From Mytilus trossulus (lineage: Eukaryota > Mollusca > Bivalvia > Mytilida > Mytilidae): a stretch of 64,000 nucleotides of DNA. Within the stretch, counting starts at the first letter, position 1. The number at the start of each line of letters is the position of its first letter. A program made the translations under genes and the position numbers. The notes beneath the pieces are model-generated. The model was not told the origin of the DNA, did no database searches, and saw only the letters and a list, made by a program, of their open reading frames with translations. The stretch is taken from positions 43,191,578 through 43,255,577 of the forward strand of contig NC_086378.1 in the NCBI RefSeq assembly GCF_036588685.1, given 5' to 3'. This document shows, piece after piece, positions 23,540-34,901 of this stretch.

Positions 23540-24680
23540 TTATAAAACATGATAGAAGACCTGTACCGATATCAGTACTGGTTGTTTTGTGTTCACTTCC
23601 ATGTCCAACAACAACCAAGCCTTCATGTATTTTTTCCAACACTCATCACAATAGTTTGTATCAAAATATGCATTTACATGTGACTCATAAATAAAGGCAA
23701 CAGTAGTATACCGCTGTTCAAAACTCGTAAATCTAGTGACAAAAACAAAATTGGGGTAACAAACTAAAACTGAGGGAAACGCATTAAATATAAAAGGAGA
23801 ACTACGACACAACATTAAAATGTAACACACACAGAAACGGACTAAGCGTTAGACAAAATCCGATGAAAATAACAAATATAACACCAAAACCAAATATATG
23901 AATTTGGGATAGAACAATACCGTGACACGTCTTATAGTAATGTGAATTCTTACTCAAATATAAGAGAAAACAAACGACACAACGGAAACACAACGTTGAA
24001 AGTGAAAGTACTTTAATTCGTGGGTATCAATTTTCGTGGTTTGAGCTATATTTACATGTTCGTGTGTTTTTAAATCCGTAGATAAAGCCTTTAGAAACGA
24101 AGGTTACAAATAGTATGGATTGAAGGAAATTGCAAAGTAAACATTGACCCGTGTAAATCGTAGTTATAACAATAATTAACCCATGATAAAGTGATCAACA
24201 GATTAAAGACCACCAAAGGTCTTAATTAGGCCATAAACATTTTATTTCGTTGGACACTTAAATTCGTGGATAAAGTCATCCTCGAAAACCACGAAAATTG
24301 GTACCCCACGAATAAAAGTACTTTCACAGTATGATATAACAATGGCCATTTTCATGACTTGGTACAGGCCAATTTTAAAGATAAAAATGGTGGGTTGAAC
24401 CTGTGGCGATCAGATTGAAATAGTTATAAAGCCAAGCATCCTAAGTTTTTTGAAAAATTCATACTTTTGTTAACAGGAAATTTATAAAAATGACCATAAA
24501 TCTGATAATCATGTCAACACCAAAGTGCTGACTTCTTGGCTGGTGATAAACTAAGAGACGAAAAGTCCACCAGCAGTGGCATCGACCCAACTGATGTAAA
24601 GTAAACTTAGTACTAAGCATAATGTACATGTTAATATTATAACTGTGACTCCATACAAGCACATAGATGAAATTGAAGTG
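23540..24680. repeat. Composite dispersed repeat interrupted by a MITE
   Basis: The left part has 'ataaaggcaacagtagtata', 'ccgctgttcaaaactcgtaa' and 'gggaaacgcattaaatataa'; part of it recurs in complement near 46815-46850. The right part (24327-24480) has 'caatggccattttcatgact', 'tggtacaggcc' and 'aggaaatttataaaaatgac'. The two parts appear to be one element split by the MITE at 24002-24326. Confidence 0.65.
24002..24326. mobile_element. MITE with about 40-bp terminal inverted repeats
   Basis: The left end gtgaaagtactttaattcgt continues gggtatcaattttcgtgg. The right end, read inwards on the other strand, is gtgaaagtacttttattcgt then ggggtaccaattttcgtgg. The inside has no coding sense. It is nested in the composite repeat 23540-24680. 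Confidence 0.85.
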
Positions 24681-27600
24681 TTATGACATCGACTTGTACT
24701 TGTTCGCTTGATGACAATAACCATCGGAATAAGTTAAAGAATAGATTTCGATAAACATAGTTAGACAACAATGATTCCGTAGCAGGATTTTATAGTGTGT
24801 CTCTTGTTTAAGTTTGTTTGCAAATTAATGTATATTTTTACGTTTACTTATATCATCTGTTATATTGATCAAATCCATTTATATTTTATAGAAGAACAGA
24901 TAACTACGTGTAATGTTTGTACAAATACTAAATTAGCATCAAAAGTTTGGTTAAACTTACTGAATAACTTATTTGACGCTGTGACCCTTATCGATATATC
25001 CTTTATCAAAGACCTTTGGATTCCCTACAACTCAATAGTAGATTGGCAAAGATAAGTTTGATTGCATTCCTTATGACATAAAGCTATGCAACTAGCATTG
25101 TAATTGACATATTATGTACGCTAGATTCAATCATTAAGATACAAGCGAATATTGAGTTAACAGTGTACGAGTGAAAATGAACTTATATACAATATACAAA
25201 ACACTCCGAAAGATCCTTATAATGTACTTACATAGCATTTTCAATACATTTGGATCTCTAATTTGTCATAAGAATCGTTCGGATAATGTCCAATTGACGT
25301 ATACCTTATCACTCAGTTATTATAATTAAATGTGTTTGATATACCTATTACCGTCATTGATGGCAATTGGTCAACGAAATTGACATTGTGTCGAACACTT
25401 AGCGAAGGACATCGGGGCAAATGTCCATGTAAGTCTTCATGAGAGTGCTTTAAAGAAAAGGATGAACAAAGAGAACTTTGATATGTTTACTAGTATCCCA
25501 AGTGTTTGTTGTCTTATGTGCAATATACGATTCCGATTTAGTGCATAAGAAACATGTACCTTGAACAACCAAAACCTCTAATGTTGGGGAGCATATTTAT
25601 TGAACATTCTTAAAACAGTATCAAAACCAAAGAAAACCTGAACAGTCAAAATAACATCATATTCTTTTTGCCTCGGTCAAAATTTGCTATCTCCTATTTG
25701 TAAGCAAACCTGTAAAATAGTGGAACTCGATAAAACGAAGTAACATAGGCAATATCCATTATGCTTCGCACTCGACAATTCTTTTGTTATGGGAAACGAC
25801 TTCAGAAACAAGGAGACCATCGACGCGCCTTTTTACACGAAAGAGGTCCTGAACTACTGAAAACATTATATTTTTATGGAAAATACTATTATTTTTGCAT
25901 CTTGGAATTTACACAACATAATAGGATGCGTCTGCATGGAAATCACGCTAAAACACTTACTTTGGTAATGATGAAAATTTCAATCATAACTATGTTTATT
26001 TTTTTCACCGTTTATAGTTACTCAAAACAGAACATATGTGTATTAAACTGAACTCTTCAAGTTGAATTTTAGTTAGAAATTTTTGTCACTCATTTTATAT
26101 CATTTTATTGATATCTGTACATTTGTTAGTTGGTACCTTGTCCCGCACCGGTTAAATAAGAATAAAACATACTTATTTAGCTGTTAGTTTTGTTAGTATT
26201 ATACATACAATTTTACATACTTAAATAATATACTATTTCAGTAGTTACAAGTATTTATAGATTCAAATCTGTCGTCATAGCTGTTGAAATTAAGAAATTA
26301 TGATGTCGAAGTTGAGAGGATTAACAAAAAATGTAAGCATATTTGCTGATATTTCATATGATCACAAGTACAAGATACTTATACACGGATTCGGTAACCT
26401 ATATATGAACATGTCTTCACATCAAATGTAATTTTCGCTAATATTCACATAAGCACAAAATGCGTTAGAATTATCTCGACTGAATAATTTCTGCCACTGA
26501 TTTTGATATAATATAATCTAATTATTTTTGAGGCATGTTAAACATTCTAAAATCGGAGCGGATAAGAAATACAACTGTTTTTATAAACGAGGAAACTACT
26601 CTGTCGGTTTCCAAATGCTACCAGCTATAATAATAAGCAGTAACAATTAGATTGTTTGAAATATATTACATGTAAAACATTGAGAACAAGACGATTCCGA
26701 GGGCAGTTAAGTAGAAACTAATTGTTATAACTGCATTATTGTCGTGCATATGGCGAAAGAGTATTGAATGTTACGTAACATGCAGCAACTGTCTGACCTC
26801 CTTCCAAACTTATTGTTAGATGCATTCAATCTATTCTATAGATGCACATAATGACAAGGGTTTAGATTTTATATCTTTGTAAAAATTCAGACGTTTTAGG
26901 TAAGTACACAATTAAGAATTGAAAGCTTCTTTTTATAATAGTTTATTGGGGTGTAAAAGACTTGACCGAAGCACATTTTGTATGAAACGCGGAATCAATT
27001 CGTATTCAAAATGAGCGCACGATCAATGCTTTTAAAACTAAAAAAAATATAACCATTCAGTTCTTAATATTACATATTGATGCTACAACAAGCTTTTCTA
27101 TACATTGTAACAGATAGCACGTGCAGTGATAGGTACTGTGTTTTATATGGATATAAAATTTGATATTAAAGTGCCTTGCGATTATTTAATCGCCTTTACG
27201 GATTTTAATGAATCATAAGAATAACCAAAGTACTTCAGATAAGTTTTTCTCAAGTTCGTTCTTGCTGAGATAATATATCTATTAGGTTAAAAAGCGTTAC
27301 ATTTTCAATTATTTTGAGGTTCCCTTGACAAAATATGTTCAGGGTTTACTCACTGACCTAAAAGTAAACATAAGTATGGACGATGTCGCTATCACCTCTA
27401 TTTCGGAGGTGAAATAACACGACGTCATAAATAGTTGCAATCATTTCAATCTATGATCGACTTATAACAAGGGAGTTATTTCTAATATTAATTTAAAAGT
27501 AGACCTTAAGAAATGCTGAACTCCAAGAAAATTTCAAAACGGAAAGTTCTTCATCAAATTGCAAATAAAAAAGCTCAAACTCATCAAACGAATGGAAAAC

Positions 27601-28990
27601 AAACTATCATATTTCTGACTTGGAACAGGCGTTTCCTTATGAAGAAAATGGTTGTAAATATCCTTTGAGGATGTTCTCACAGCTATCTTAGGACAATGAC
27701 GAGTCCGGAGACCATCATATGACACGTCTTTGTCATAATTCGTTTTCTTTATGCTTTCTGAACTAAGGATATATCGTATTTTTCATTCGAAATTAAGGCA
27801 TCAAATCTTCATCCTAACTTTAAGAGACGTCTCAGACAATTATTTATAAACACCAACGGATATTAACTCGTATATAAAGAAATTGTAAATAATTTTAAAT
27901 TTTGAAATTCTTGTTTCATTAGACGATGACACAACATATATTATTCTTATTTCAAAACAAATTGTTTTCCAGTTTGATTAGCAATCCTTTTTTTATGTTA
28001 CATGTATTTTATAATAACATTTGAAATAAGATATTTAATTATATAAATGTTATCATAAAATTCGAAAACATTTTGGGTAATTGATTCCGTCATTGATAAA
28101 TGTTTTATTAAAAAAAATCCTTTTACGATTTAAGATTTCGCACATAGGATATGTTTAGGACGTCTTTATAGAAGATGCGTATGATATAGTTTCGAGATGC
28201 AACTTAAGAGTGTCCTATGATGATTCTAAGTCCATCCTGAAATTGGTCTTAGGAGGTGTCTTATGAAGAATCTTAGGATACTTTCCAGAACACCTCCTCT
28301 AGTTTCATAGCTAGCTTCATTTCTAATGTGTTTGACAGTCTCATAGAATTCCATTATATTGACAACAGTATGCAACAAAGACAAACAGATATAATATGAA
28401 TATTTTTGAATTGATTGACAACAAAGGTGTAAAGTATTGGAATTATTGGTCCCACCATTGGACTATTTAAAATGAGTTAGTTATTTACACTTATGATGAA
28501 TGTGAGCTAAAGTAAATATTGGTATGCGTCTTTGGGACACACATCTATAATGTTGAATTATACGGACGACATCATGATTTGGTTGATCGTTATGAAATAT
28601 TTTTGTCACGAATGTCAATGACAATGCAACCTGTCCATGCCCTCCTTTGTCTCGATTGTAATTCCCGAATAAGGCAAGTCAACTGAACTTTCTTTGATTG
28701 ACTATCATGACAGGTGACATAAGTGAACAGAAAACTGCGTATTTGAAGATAGTGCTTATACATTACTTTTCGGTATTATATTACGGTCTGTTTGATTGTT
28801 TAATGTAATTATTGTTTGAAACAATTTGGCATACCGTGGTCATGAAAAGCCATAATTTCTTGCCAAACTTTTACAGCCAGTAAATTGTTTTAACACTAGA
28901 GAAAGTATTTGCATCGATGATTTATAAATGCTTTGATTTTGCAAAGAAATTTAAAAATCCCCTATCGTTTGATTCTTAATTATCATATAT
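24681..28990. other. Intergenic, no gene seen
   Basis: AT-rich. Frames such as 24795-25055 + and 25761-26051 + have no recognisable domain, no splice context matching neighbours, and biased composition. An S2 repeat piece lies at 27535-27640. Confidence 0.45.
27535..27640 (-). repeat. Dispersed repeat, family S2 (inverted copy)
   Basis: 'aaaacggaaagttcttcatc', 'aaaaaagctcaaactcatca' and 'aacgaatggaaaac', then 'catatttctgacttggaacagg', match the copies at 49805-49890 and 60010-60070. Confidence 0.7.
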
Positions 28991-29529
28991 CACTGGGGTA
29001 AAGCTGATGACCGAAACTGCATTCACGGTCATCCAAAGATGTCGGATGAAAAATCAGGTCAGTATTTCTATTGTCTGTTTTAAAGTGTTTCTATATCATT
29101 TTCTTTACAAAGCATACATTGGTACGATGTAAATTTAAAAAAGATTCACACGGAAACCACAAATTACCAACCAGAAATGTGTATTAAACAGGAAATTGGA
29201 TTTGAAAAAATCGCTAGGATGACCGTAAATTATAATCGAGATGACCGTAACAGGATCAGCGATTCATAACAAGGGTGACCGTAATTGGTTAAAAGATGAC
29301 AGTAATATATAAAGTATGACCGTAACTTTCAAAGGATGACCGTCTATTCTAAGAAATATCTATAATTGTATTCATAACTTTTTGTTAAGTTTGTCTCAAA
29401 AGGGGCCCGATTACCGGATATACATATATTTAATCAATTTCTTTAACTATTTGCCGTATATTCAGTTTATTATAATGATAGTAAATTGCATATTTCTCGT
29501 AAATAATTAAATATATATTGATAACGACA

Positions 29530-29945
29530 TTAACATTTGAATACAGATTGACAGCAATACGTCGAGAAGTTGAAGAAACAAAAACCCGGTTCATTAAACA
29601 TATGAATATCCAGTAATCGAGCCCATGTGTACGGTTTCAGAGGAAGCACATTAAAATTTTTAAAACATCTGCCAAAAAATGACACATTCCCTTGAAAACA
29701 CTGGATCCGAAGGACCTGCAAATTTTTTTTTGCATTCAGTTGGTTTTACTGGTATGTTTTCAGCTGATAGTCCTTATGCTTTATAACCCCTAAAAATTTA
29801 ACTCCCTTACCCTTGAACAGTTTATTTATAGTGATCCAGAATGCCAGGGTTTCTGGAACATATCTTATGGATTTCAAAACGGAAATAAAGTCATCGTATC
29901 GCCCTATCTCTTTTAGTTTTGTTTCAATATTTGGCAATAGTTTAT
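29530..29945 (-). pseudogene. Unrecognised broken frame inside the 2.1-kb transposon
   Basis: On the - strand, KLKEIGRYDDFISVLKSIRY, then PETLAFWITINKLFKGKGV, stop, then in a shifted frame GRCFKNFNVLPLKPYTWARL. The composition looks like once-coding sequence, possibly the element's own gene, but I do not recognise the family. Confidence 0.35.
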
Positions 29946-29947
29946 AA

Positions 29948-30075
29948 ATATAAAAAGAAGAAGGTGTGGTATGATTGCCGATGAGACAGCTCTCCATAAG
30001 AGACCAAAATGTCACGGAATTTAACAACTCTAGGTCGGTCACCTTACGGCATTCACATTGAGCAAACACCATACT
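29948..30075 (+). repeat. SINE-like S1 repeat nested in the 2.1-kb transposon
   Basis: 'gaaggtgtggtatgattgcc', 'gatgagacagctctccataa' and 'gagaccaaaatgtcacggaa' match the S1 copies at 12391 and 44036. Its position inside the transposon means it arrived later. Confidence 0.75.
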
Positions 30076-31095
30076 GCAGAGTCAGTTATAGAAGACCCCC
30101 TAAATAACAATGTAAAACAATTCAAAACAAAAAAAGCTTACGACCTAATAAAGTTCATTTTCTAATTCCGCTTGACACTCTTCTTTTACATAATTGCCAC
30201 TGACTTTTTGATATAGTTTTTTTGTTTGGCCTTTAACCTTTTCCTTGTATTATTTTAAGTTTAGTTACTTCAACTCCGAAATGTACAGACCGATATGCAG
30301 AATGACCAGTGTTTTCATCGAAAACATTATTTCTAAAACTAAATGTTTGTGGGCAAACATGATTGTATATAGTGTGTATTAAAATGCTGTCTACATTAAA
30401 TGACGTGAATTTTCAGGTGGTATATTGATAAAATATGTACCTATCTGAAATAAAGAACATTATTTTGAAATGGTAGTTGAAAAGATAATGTCAATGGGTG
30501 AACATGCATTGGCATTTTTAAAGGTGTATGTATTTATGATATAGGAATCCCAGAAATAAAAAAAATCTTTTGACTTGTACTTGGAGGCTACATATGGTGA
30601 ACTATTATGTATTTTTTTATCCTATGAGATAATGCAGTTTAATAAATACGTTTAATACCAACACGATTTACTATTTGATACAAAAAAGGGTAATACAAAT
30701 ACAGATATTTCTTAGAATTGAAGGTCATCCTTTAAATGTTACGGTCATCCTTCACAAATTACGGCCATCTATTTACCAATCACGGTCATTTATTTACTAA
30801 TCACGGTCATCCTTGTTATATGTTACGGTCATCTTGAAAATTCTTATTTTAATCATGATTTACGGTCATCTTAGCGAATTTTTCGAATCAAATTTCCAGT
30901 TTCATACTCATTTCTCGGTGGTTATTTGTAATTTCCATGTTAATCTTTTATGAATTTACATCGTTCTAATGTATGCTTTGTAAATAACATGATAAAGAAA
31001 CACGTAAACAAACAAAACAAATATTGATATAATTTTTCGTCCGACATCTTGGGATGACCGTGAATACAGTTACGGTAATCAGCTTTACCCCAGTG

Positions 31096-32190
31096 ATATA
31101 TTATTATTCACCAACGTACCAGAACATATCGTTCATTTAAGATTATGACAATATTTAACGCATTTATAGCATCCTTTACTATCAAACAAATGATTTATAT
31201 GTTTCAATATGTATCCCTGAAGAAGCCTTGATCTAGTTCTCATTTCATGAATTACTGCTGTAACTTTATATCACGCACGGTATTGTTTTTCATTGTTGAA
31301 TGAATGGTGTATCGTTACATAAGGTGTCTAAACGATTTACTGATACAGATGTATTGAAATTTAATGCTCTGTTTTGCCATTTTATTGACTATTTAAACAA
31401 AATTACCATAAAATGAAAGCTTATAAATGAAAAAGAAATAAAGTTAATGCATTCAAGGCAGCACACATCATCAATTACAACACATAAAATGCATAGCCTT
31501 CAAAAATACTTTTTAAGCTATTTGTCAAAAAGTAATCTTTTTCACATAATGATCATTTGTGGGTCAGATGTTTTATTCAAATTGCAAAATAGTTAATAGG
31601 ATTATTACAAGTTTTTACACAAACAAGTACACTTTTTTTTATATACAAATAAGAGAATACATGTACCTACTCTTAACATGGGGACAGTGTAACAGTGGTA
31701 CCAATAGAAAATTAATGAATCCACAGTAATTTAAAGCCAATAACAACGAATGAAAAATCACGCACATTAGACTCTTTTTCTTAATATTTACGCAAATTAG
31801 TTTTTTTTAGAGATTTTAGAAGAGGGTTTTAGTAACATTGGATGAACCCAAAGTAGTACACAATTAGCAGGCTTCGTCAAGTAACGCTAATGGCGGTAGT
31901 TTTCTATTATGTTTTTTTTTTATCAACGATCTGTATTACATTTTAATGGAGCTGCGGAGAGGACAATTTTAGAAATTTATATTACCTAAACATCTCATGG
32001 GATTTTAATAGCTCATTAGAAAGCTGAAATCGTGTTGTTTTTGAGGAGACGTGTCATAAATATAAACTCTGGTACAATTATACCGAAAATCAAGGTCAAA
32101 GGTCATCACTAAAAAAATACTATTTTCATCTGGAAAAACAATACCATTGATATTTCTAAAAAAAAATAATCCATTCAATAAATAATATGA
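31096..32190. other. Intergenic, no gene seen
   Basis: AT-rich DNA between two mobile elements. No open frame of note and no recognisable repeat. Confidence 0.5.
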
Positions 32191-32191
32191 G

Positions 32192-32418
32192 TAATACCGT
32201 ATAGCGGGTTATTTTCGCGGGGTGCAAATTTTCGCTTATTTTCGCGGACAGAACTCAATCGCCAAAATAAATTCCACCAAATTAAAGGTGTACATACAAA
32301 GGTATTAATTAAAGTTTTTAATCCGCCAAAATAATAACCGCCAAAATATTTCATATACCTTTTTCAATGAAAATCGCGAAATTTTCCACCCGCGAAAAAA
32401 ACCCGCTATACGGTATTA
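32192..32418. mobile_element. MITE, about 225 bp, with long terminal inverted repeats
   Basis: The left end taataccgtatagcgggtta runs on into ttttcgcggg. The right end is its reverse complement: cccgcgaaaaaaacccgct then atacggtatta. Internal blocks 'cgccaaaataa' and 'ttttcgcg' recur. No coding capacity. Ends like these are, to my knowledge, frequent in bivalve genomes. Confidence 0.9.
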
Positions 32419-32929
32419 TGTAGAAATGCGTTAGTTCATACAAAATCTTTTTCATATATGCACATAACGTCAGAATAACGTTTTATTTAACTTTTTTTGA
32501 AGGTAGTCCGTGTTTACTGGTATACAAATTATAAAGCCTAATAAAAAACACAGTAACAGAATAACCTAGATATTTGACCTCGACTAATAGCACTTCTTGA
32601 ATACTTTATGATAAAAGTTTTCAAAAGAGTATCCGAAATGCATAGTTGATAACTGAAACAAAATGTGAAGTCAAGTTAAATTTCCTCTCAGTTTTCAAGG
32701 ATTCGACATGTCACTGAGTTTTCTTAAAATCAGTACAAGATACCTTTTCATATATTGGAGTGATATATATAACTCAATGTGTGCAAGCGTGTTGTAGAAC
32801 AAATTCAAAAACTGCGACATGACTGTTTTGATATCTAAAATGAGTTTATTTTCATACCAAATGAAACGTCGAAAAAATCATAGCAAATTAAAATAAAGTT
32901 ACCAAATATTACAAGGCCTATTATCATGT

Positions 32930-34810
32930 TATTTCATCTGTGTCATCAGCTATGTCGACTGATTCTGCCTGGACATTGTTACAACTACCTAAATTTTGAC
33001 AAAAACGTAAATCAGTGCAACTTGAGGAAGACCCTGGTCCTAGCAGACACATGCTGCCTGGCATGCTTTTTTACCCTTACACGAATAAATTAGATCTTGT
33101 AGACAGTCTGACGCCATTTATCCCTCAAGAACAACTGGCACTAACTTGTCTTTTTGCACAGTTGTCTAACCACCAGCACATGTGTAGCCATTATTAATTT
33201 TGGGTTGGCTAAATTTGTAAAAATGGAATAAGTTGTTCGGTAGAACTTCTAGACAATGCATGTTTCAAGACAGATCTCTCTCTGCATATCATTCTAAGAA
33301 TTACCCACAACATATCTGGAGTCTAGCCGATTGGATCTTTTGCAAGTGTTTTAAAGTGTATTTGACGTCGCGACGGTTCGCCTGTTATTTTTGGTTTTGT
33401 AAAGGGTAAGCACTGCATCAACGGGGATACTTTTCTTTCATAGACTTATTATTTGCCCTGTTTCCATTCAACCGTTGTCTGATACTAAATCCGAGTGTTC
33501 TGAATTTTGGAATATGGAACGCGTCATCGAGTGAATAGTGTTTTTATCGTCAATCGGTTCAGTATTAATGTCAATACTGTCCACATCTTCTTCGATTAAG
33601 GAACCACAGTTAGCCATACCGAATGGGACGAAACAACCAACTTGTATTTTTGCTATTTCAGCATTCGCTATACTAGAAAAAAATCTCCGATTCTCGTCAT
33701 ACCTGACACAGAAACCATGTGCATTTAAATTTTCAATCAAAGACTTCGATCCGAACTCATGACACAACTGTACTGTAAGATTTAGACTAAATGGAGTAGT
33801 TATATTATTAAAATTTACACCAGGCACGTTGAGAGAGCAGCTCAATTTCTCCATTGACACTGAAGAAAATGTTTCAAAATACTTTTTATCAAGAGGACAA
33901 GTAACAAAACTTATCAAACAGGGTGGCACCATTGCTTCTGACATTTCAAACGATACTTCGTCATTTGCAGGATTATAACCTCCAGCTATATAAACATTTT
34001 CCATTTTTTGTCTTATTATTGAGGCTGCTTCATAAAGCACATGCATATCGGTTTGTTCGTTGGTTTTGGTGGAGCTACATGTAGTTGAGTTGGCTTTAAT
34101 CTCAAGCACTTCTAATTCTGCTTAGACTGGTACATTGTCAAAAGTGATGACAATACAAGAGACTTTTTGTCACGGATAAGTTATCTGTCTATAATTTCAA
34201 CTACTCTTTCAAATGCTAAATCATACGCAGATTTGTCAGTGGATTTTGGTATACATGCCTAGTGGTAAGACATGCTGCATGATACACTGCGTTATTGTAC
34301 AAATCATCTTGCCCTATTCGATTAATCATTTCAGTGTCGCATGCTATAACCGCAGCATCTTTAAGATTGACTTACCTTTCAGAGATGAAATTGTGTGAAT
34401 CAGATGAATCGGAATCTATATCTGGTGTTTCCTTTTCAGCTGAAGAACATGATAGTGATTTTAAATTCTGCTTACTTGTGTAGCTATTATAAAATGACCT
34501 GTTATCAAAATATGGGTAATTCACTTATTGTTTCATTGCATAATTCATTCAAATAACTGAAAAAATCACCACGTTTCTTTGTTGTAGCTTTTATCAGACT
34601 TTTTCTTTCAGATTCTGTTGATTTTATCAAAATTTCTTCAACAACAGAATCGCACATAATACATTTGTCAAAACCAAAATCCACTCTCCTTTTTTTGCAT
34701 CTGGCGGAACTAGTTTTAACGAGACTGTTAAATTGTCCATTTGATTGAATTAAAAACAAATCAAACATACCCAAAAACCAAACAAACACTACAATGATAT
34801 TCACTTTCCC
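32930..34810 (-). pseudogene. Decayed mobile-element-type gene next to gene B
   Basis: Three collinear pieces are on the - strand. 34804-34505 carries a Cys pair (KCIMCDSVVEEIL) followed by a Lys-rich helix. 34109-33468 is a 213-residue open frame with GFCVRYDENRRFFSSIANAE and DIDINTEPIDDKNTIHSMTR. About 33200-32945 is a Cys-rich tail (CKGKKACQAACVC, stop, then broken frames, ending near VQAESVDIADDTDE). I recognise this layout as a large, poorly characterised family found many times over in bivalve genomes, probably mobile-element borne; that is inference. In-frame stops and frame changes mean it is dead. It runs away from gene B, and its 5' end lies about 100 nt from B's ATG. Confidence 0.65.
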
Positions 34811-34901
34811 AGTAAAAGTTCTAGCTGGTACCTGGTGATGTATCTGTTTTGTTTTGCAGATTTCTTTAATATCTTGATATACCAGTCAATCAACTTATAA
34901 T

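Larger units (their letters stand above)
28991..31095. mobile_element. DNA transposon, 2.1 kb, with about 370-bp terminal inverted repeats
   Basis: The left end cactggggtaaagctgatga and the right end ending gctttaccccagtg are reverse complements. The match continues inwards through the 'cacggtcatccaaagatgtc' block to about 29361 on the left and back to about 30702 on the right. Both arms carry repeated gatgaccgtaa motifs: about seven on the left between 29225 and 29345, with a similar series inverted on the right. The flanks read tatat|CACTG and CAGTG|atata, compatible with an AT or ATAT duplication. The 1.3-kb middle has only broken frames on the - strand (30072-29746 and 29721-29530), plus an inserted S1 repeat. 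Superfamily not determined; the CACTG ends are like EnSpm/CACTA elements, which is inference. Confidence 0.85.

Noticed and set aside
25761..26051. 96-codon + frame MLRTRQFFCYGK
   Set aside because: No domain, no similar copy, low-complexity C-terminal half; indistinguishable from chance in AT-rich DNA.
28140..28330. Apparent inverted similarity around 'gtcttaggaggtgtcttatga' and 'aacacctcctctagtttcat'
   Set aside because: Only about 9 bp match exactly; no clear element ends or target duplication.
33015..33050. A 2A-like string (EEDPGPS) on the + strand, reminiscent of the NPGP motif at the start of some LINE ORFs
   Set aside because: It is antisense to the Cys-rich tail of the decayed - strand gene, lacks the full upstream consensus, and the frame is only 60 codons from a non-ATG start.
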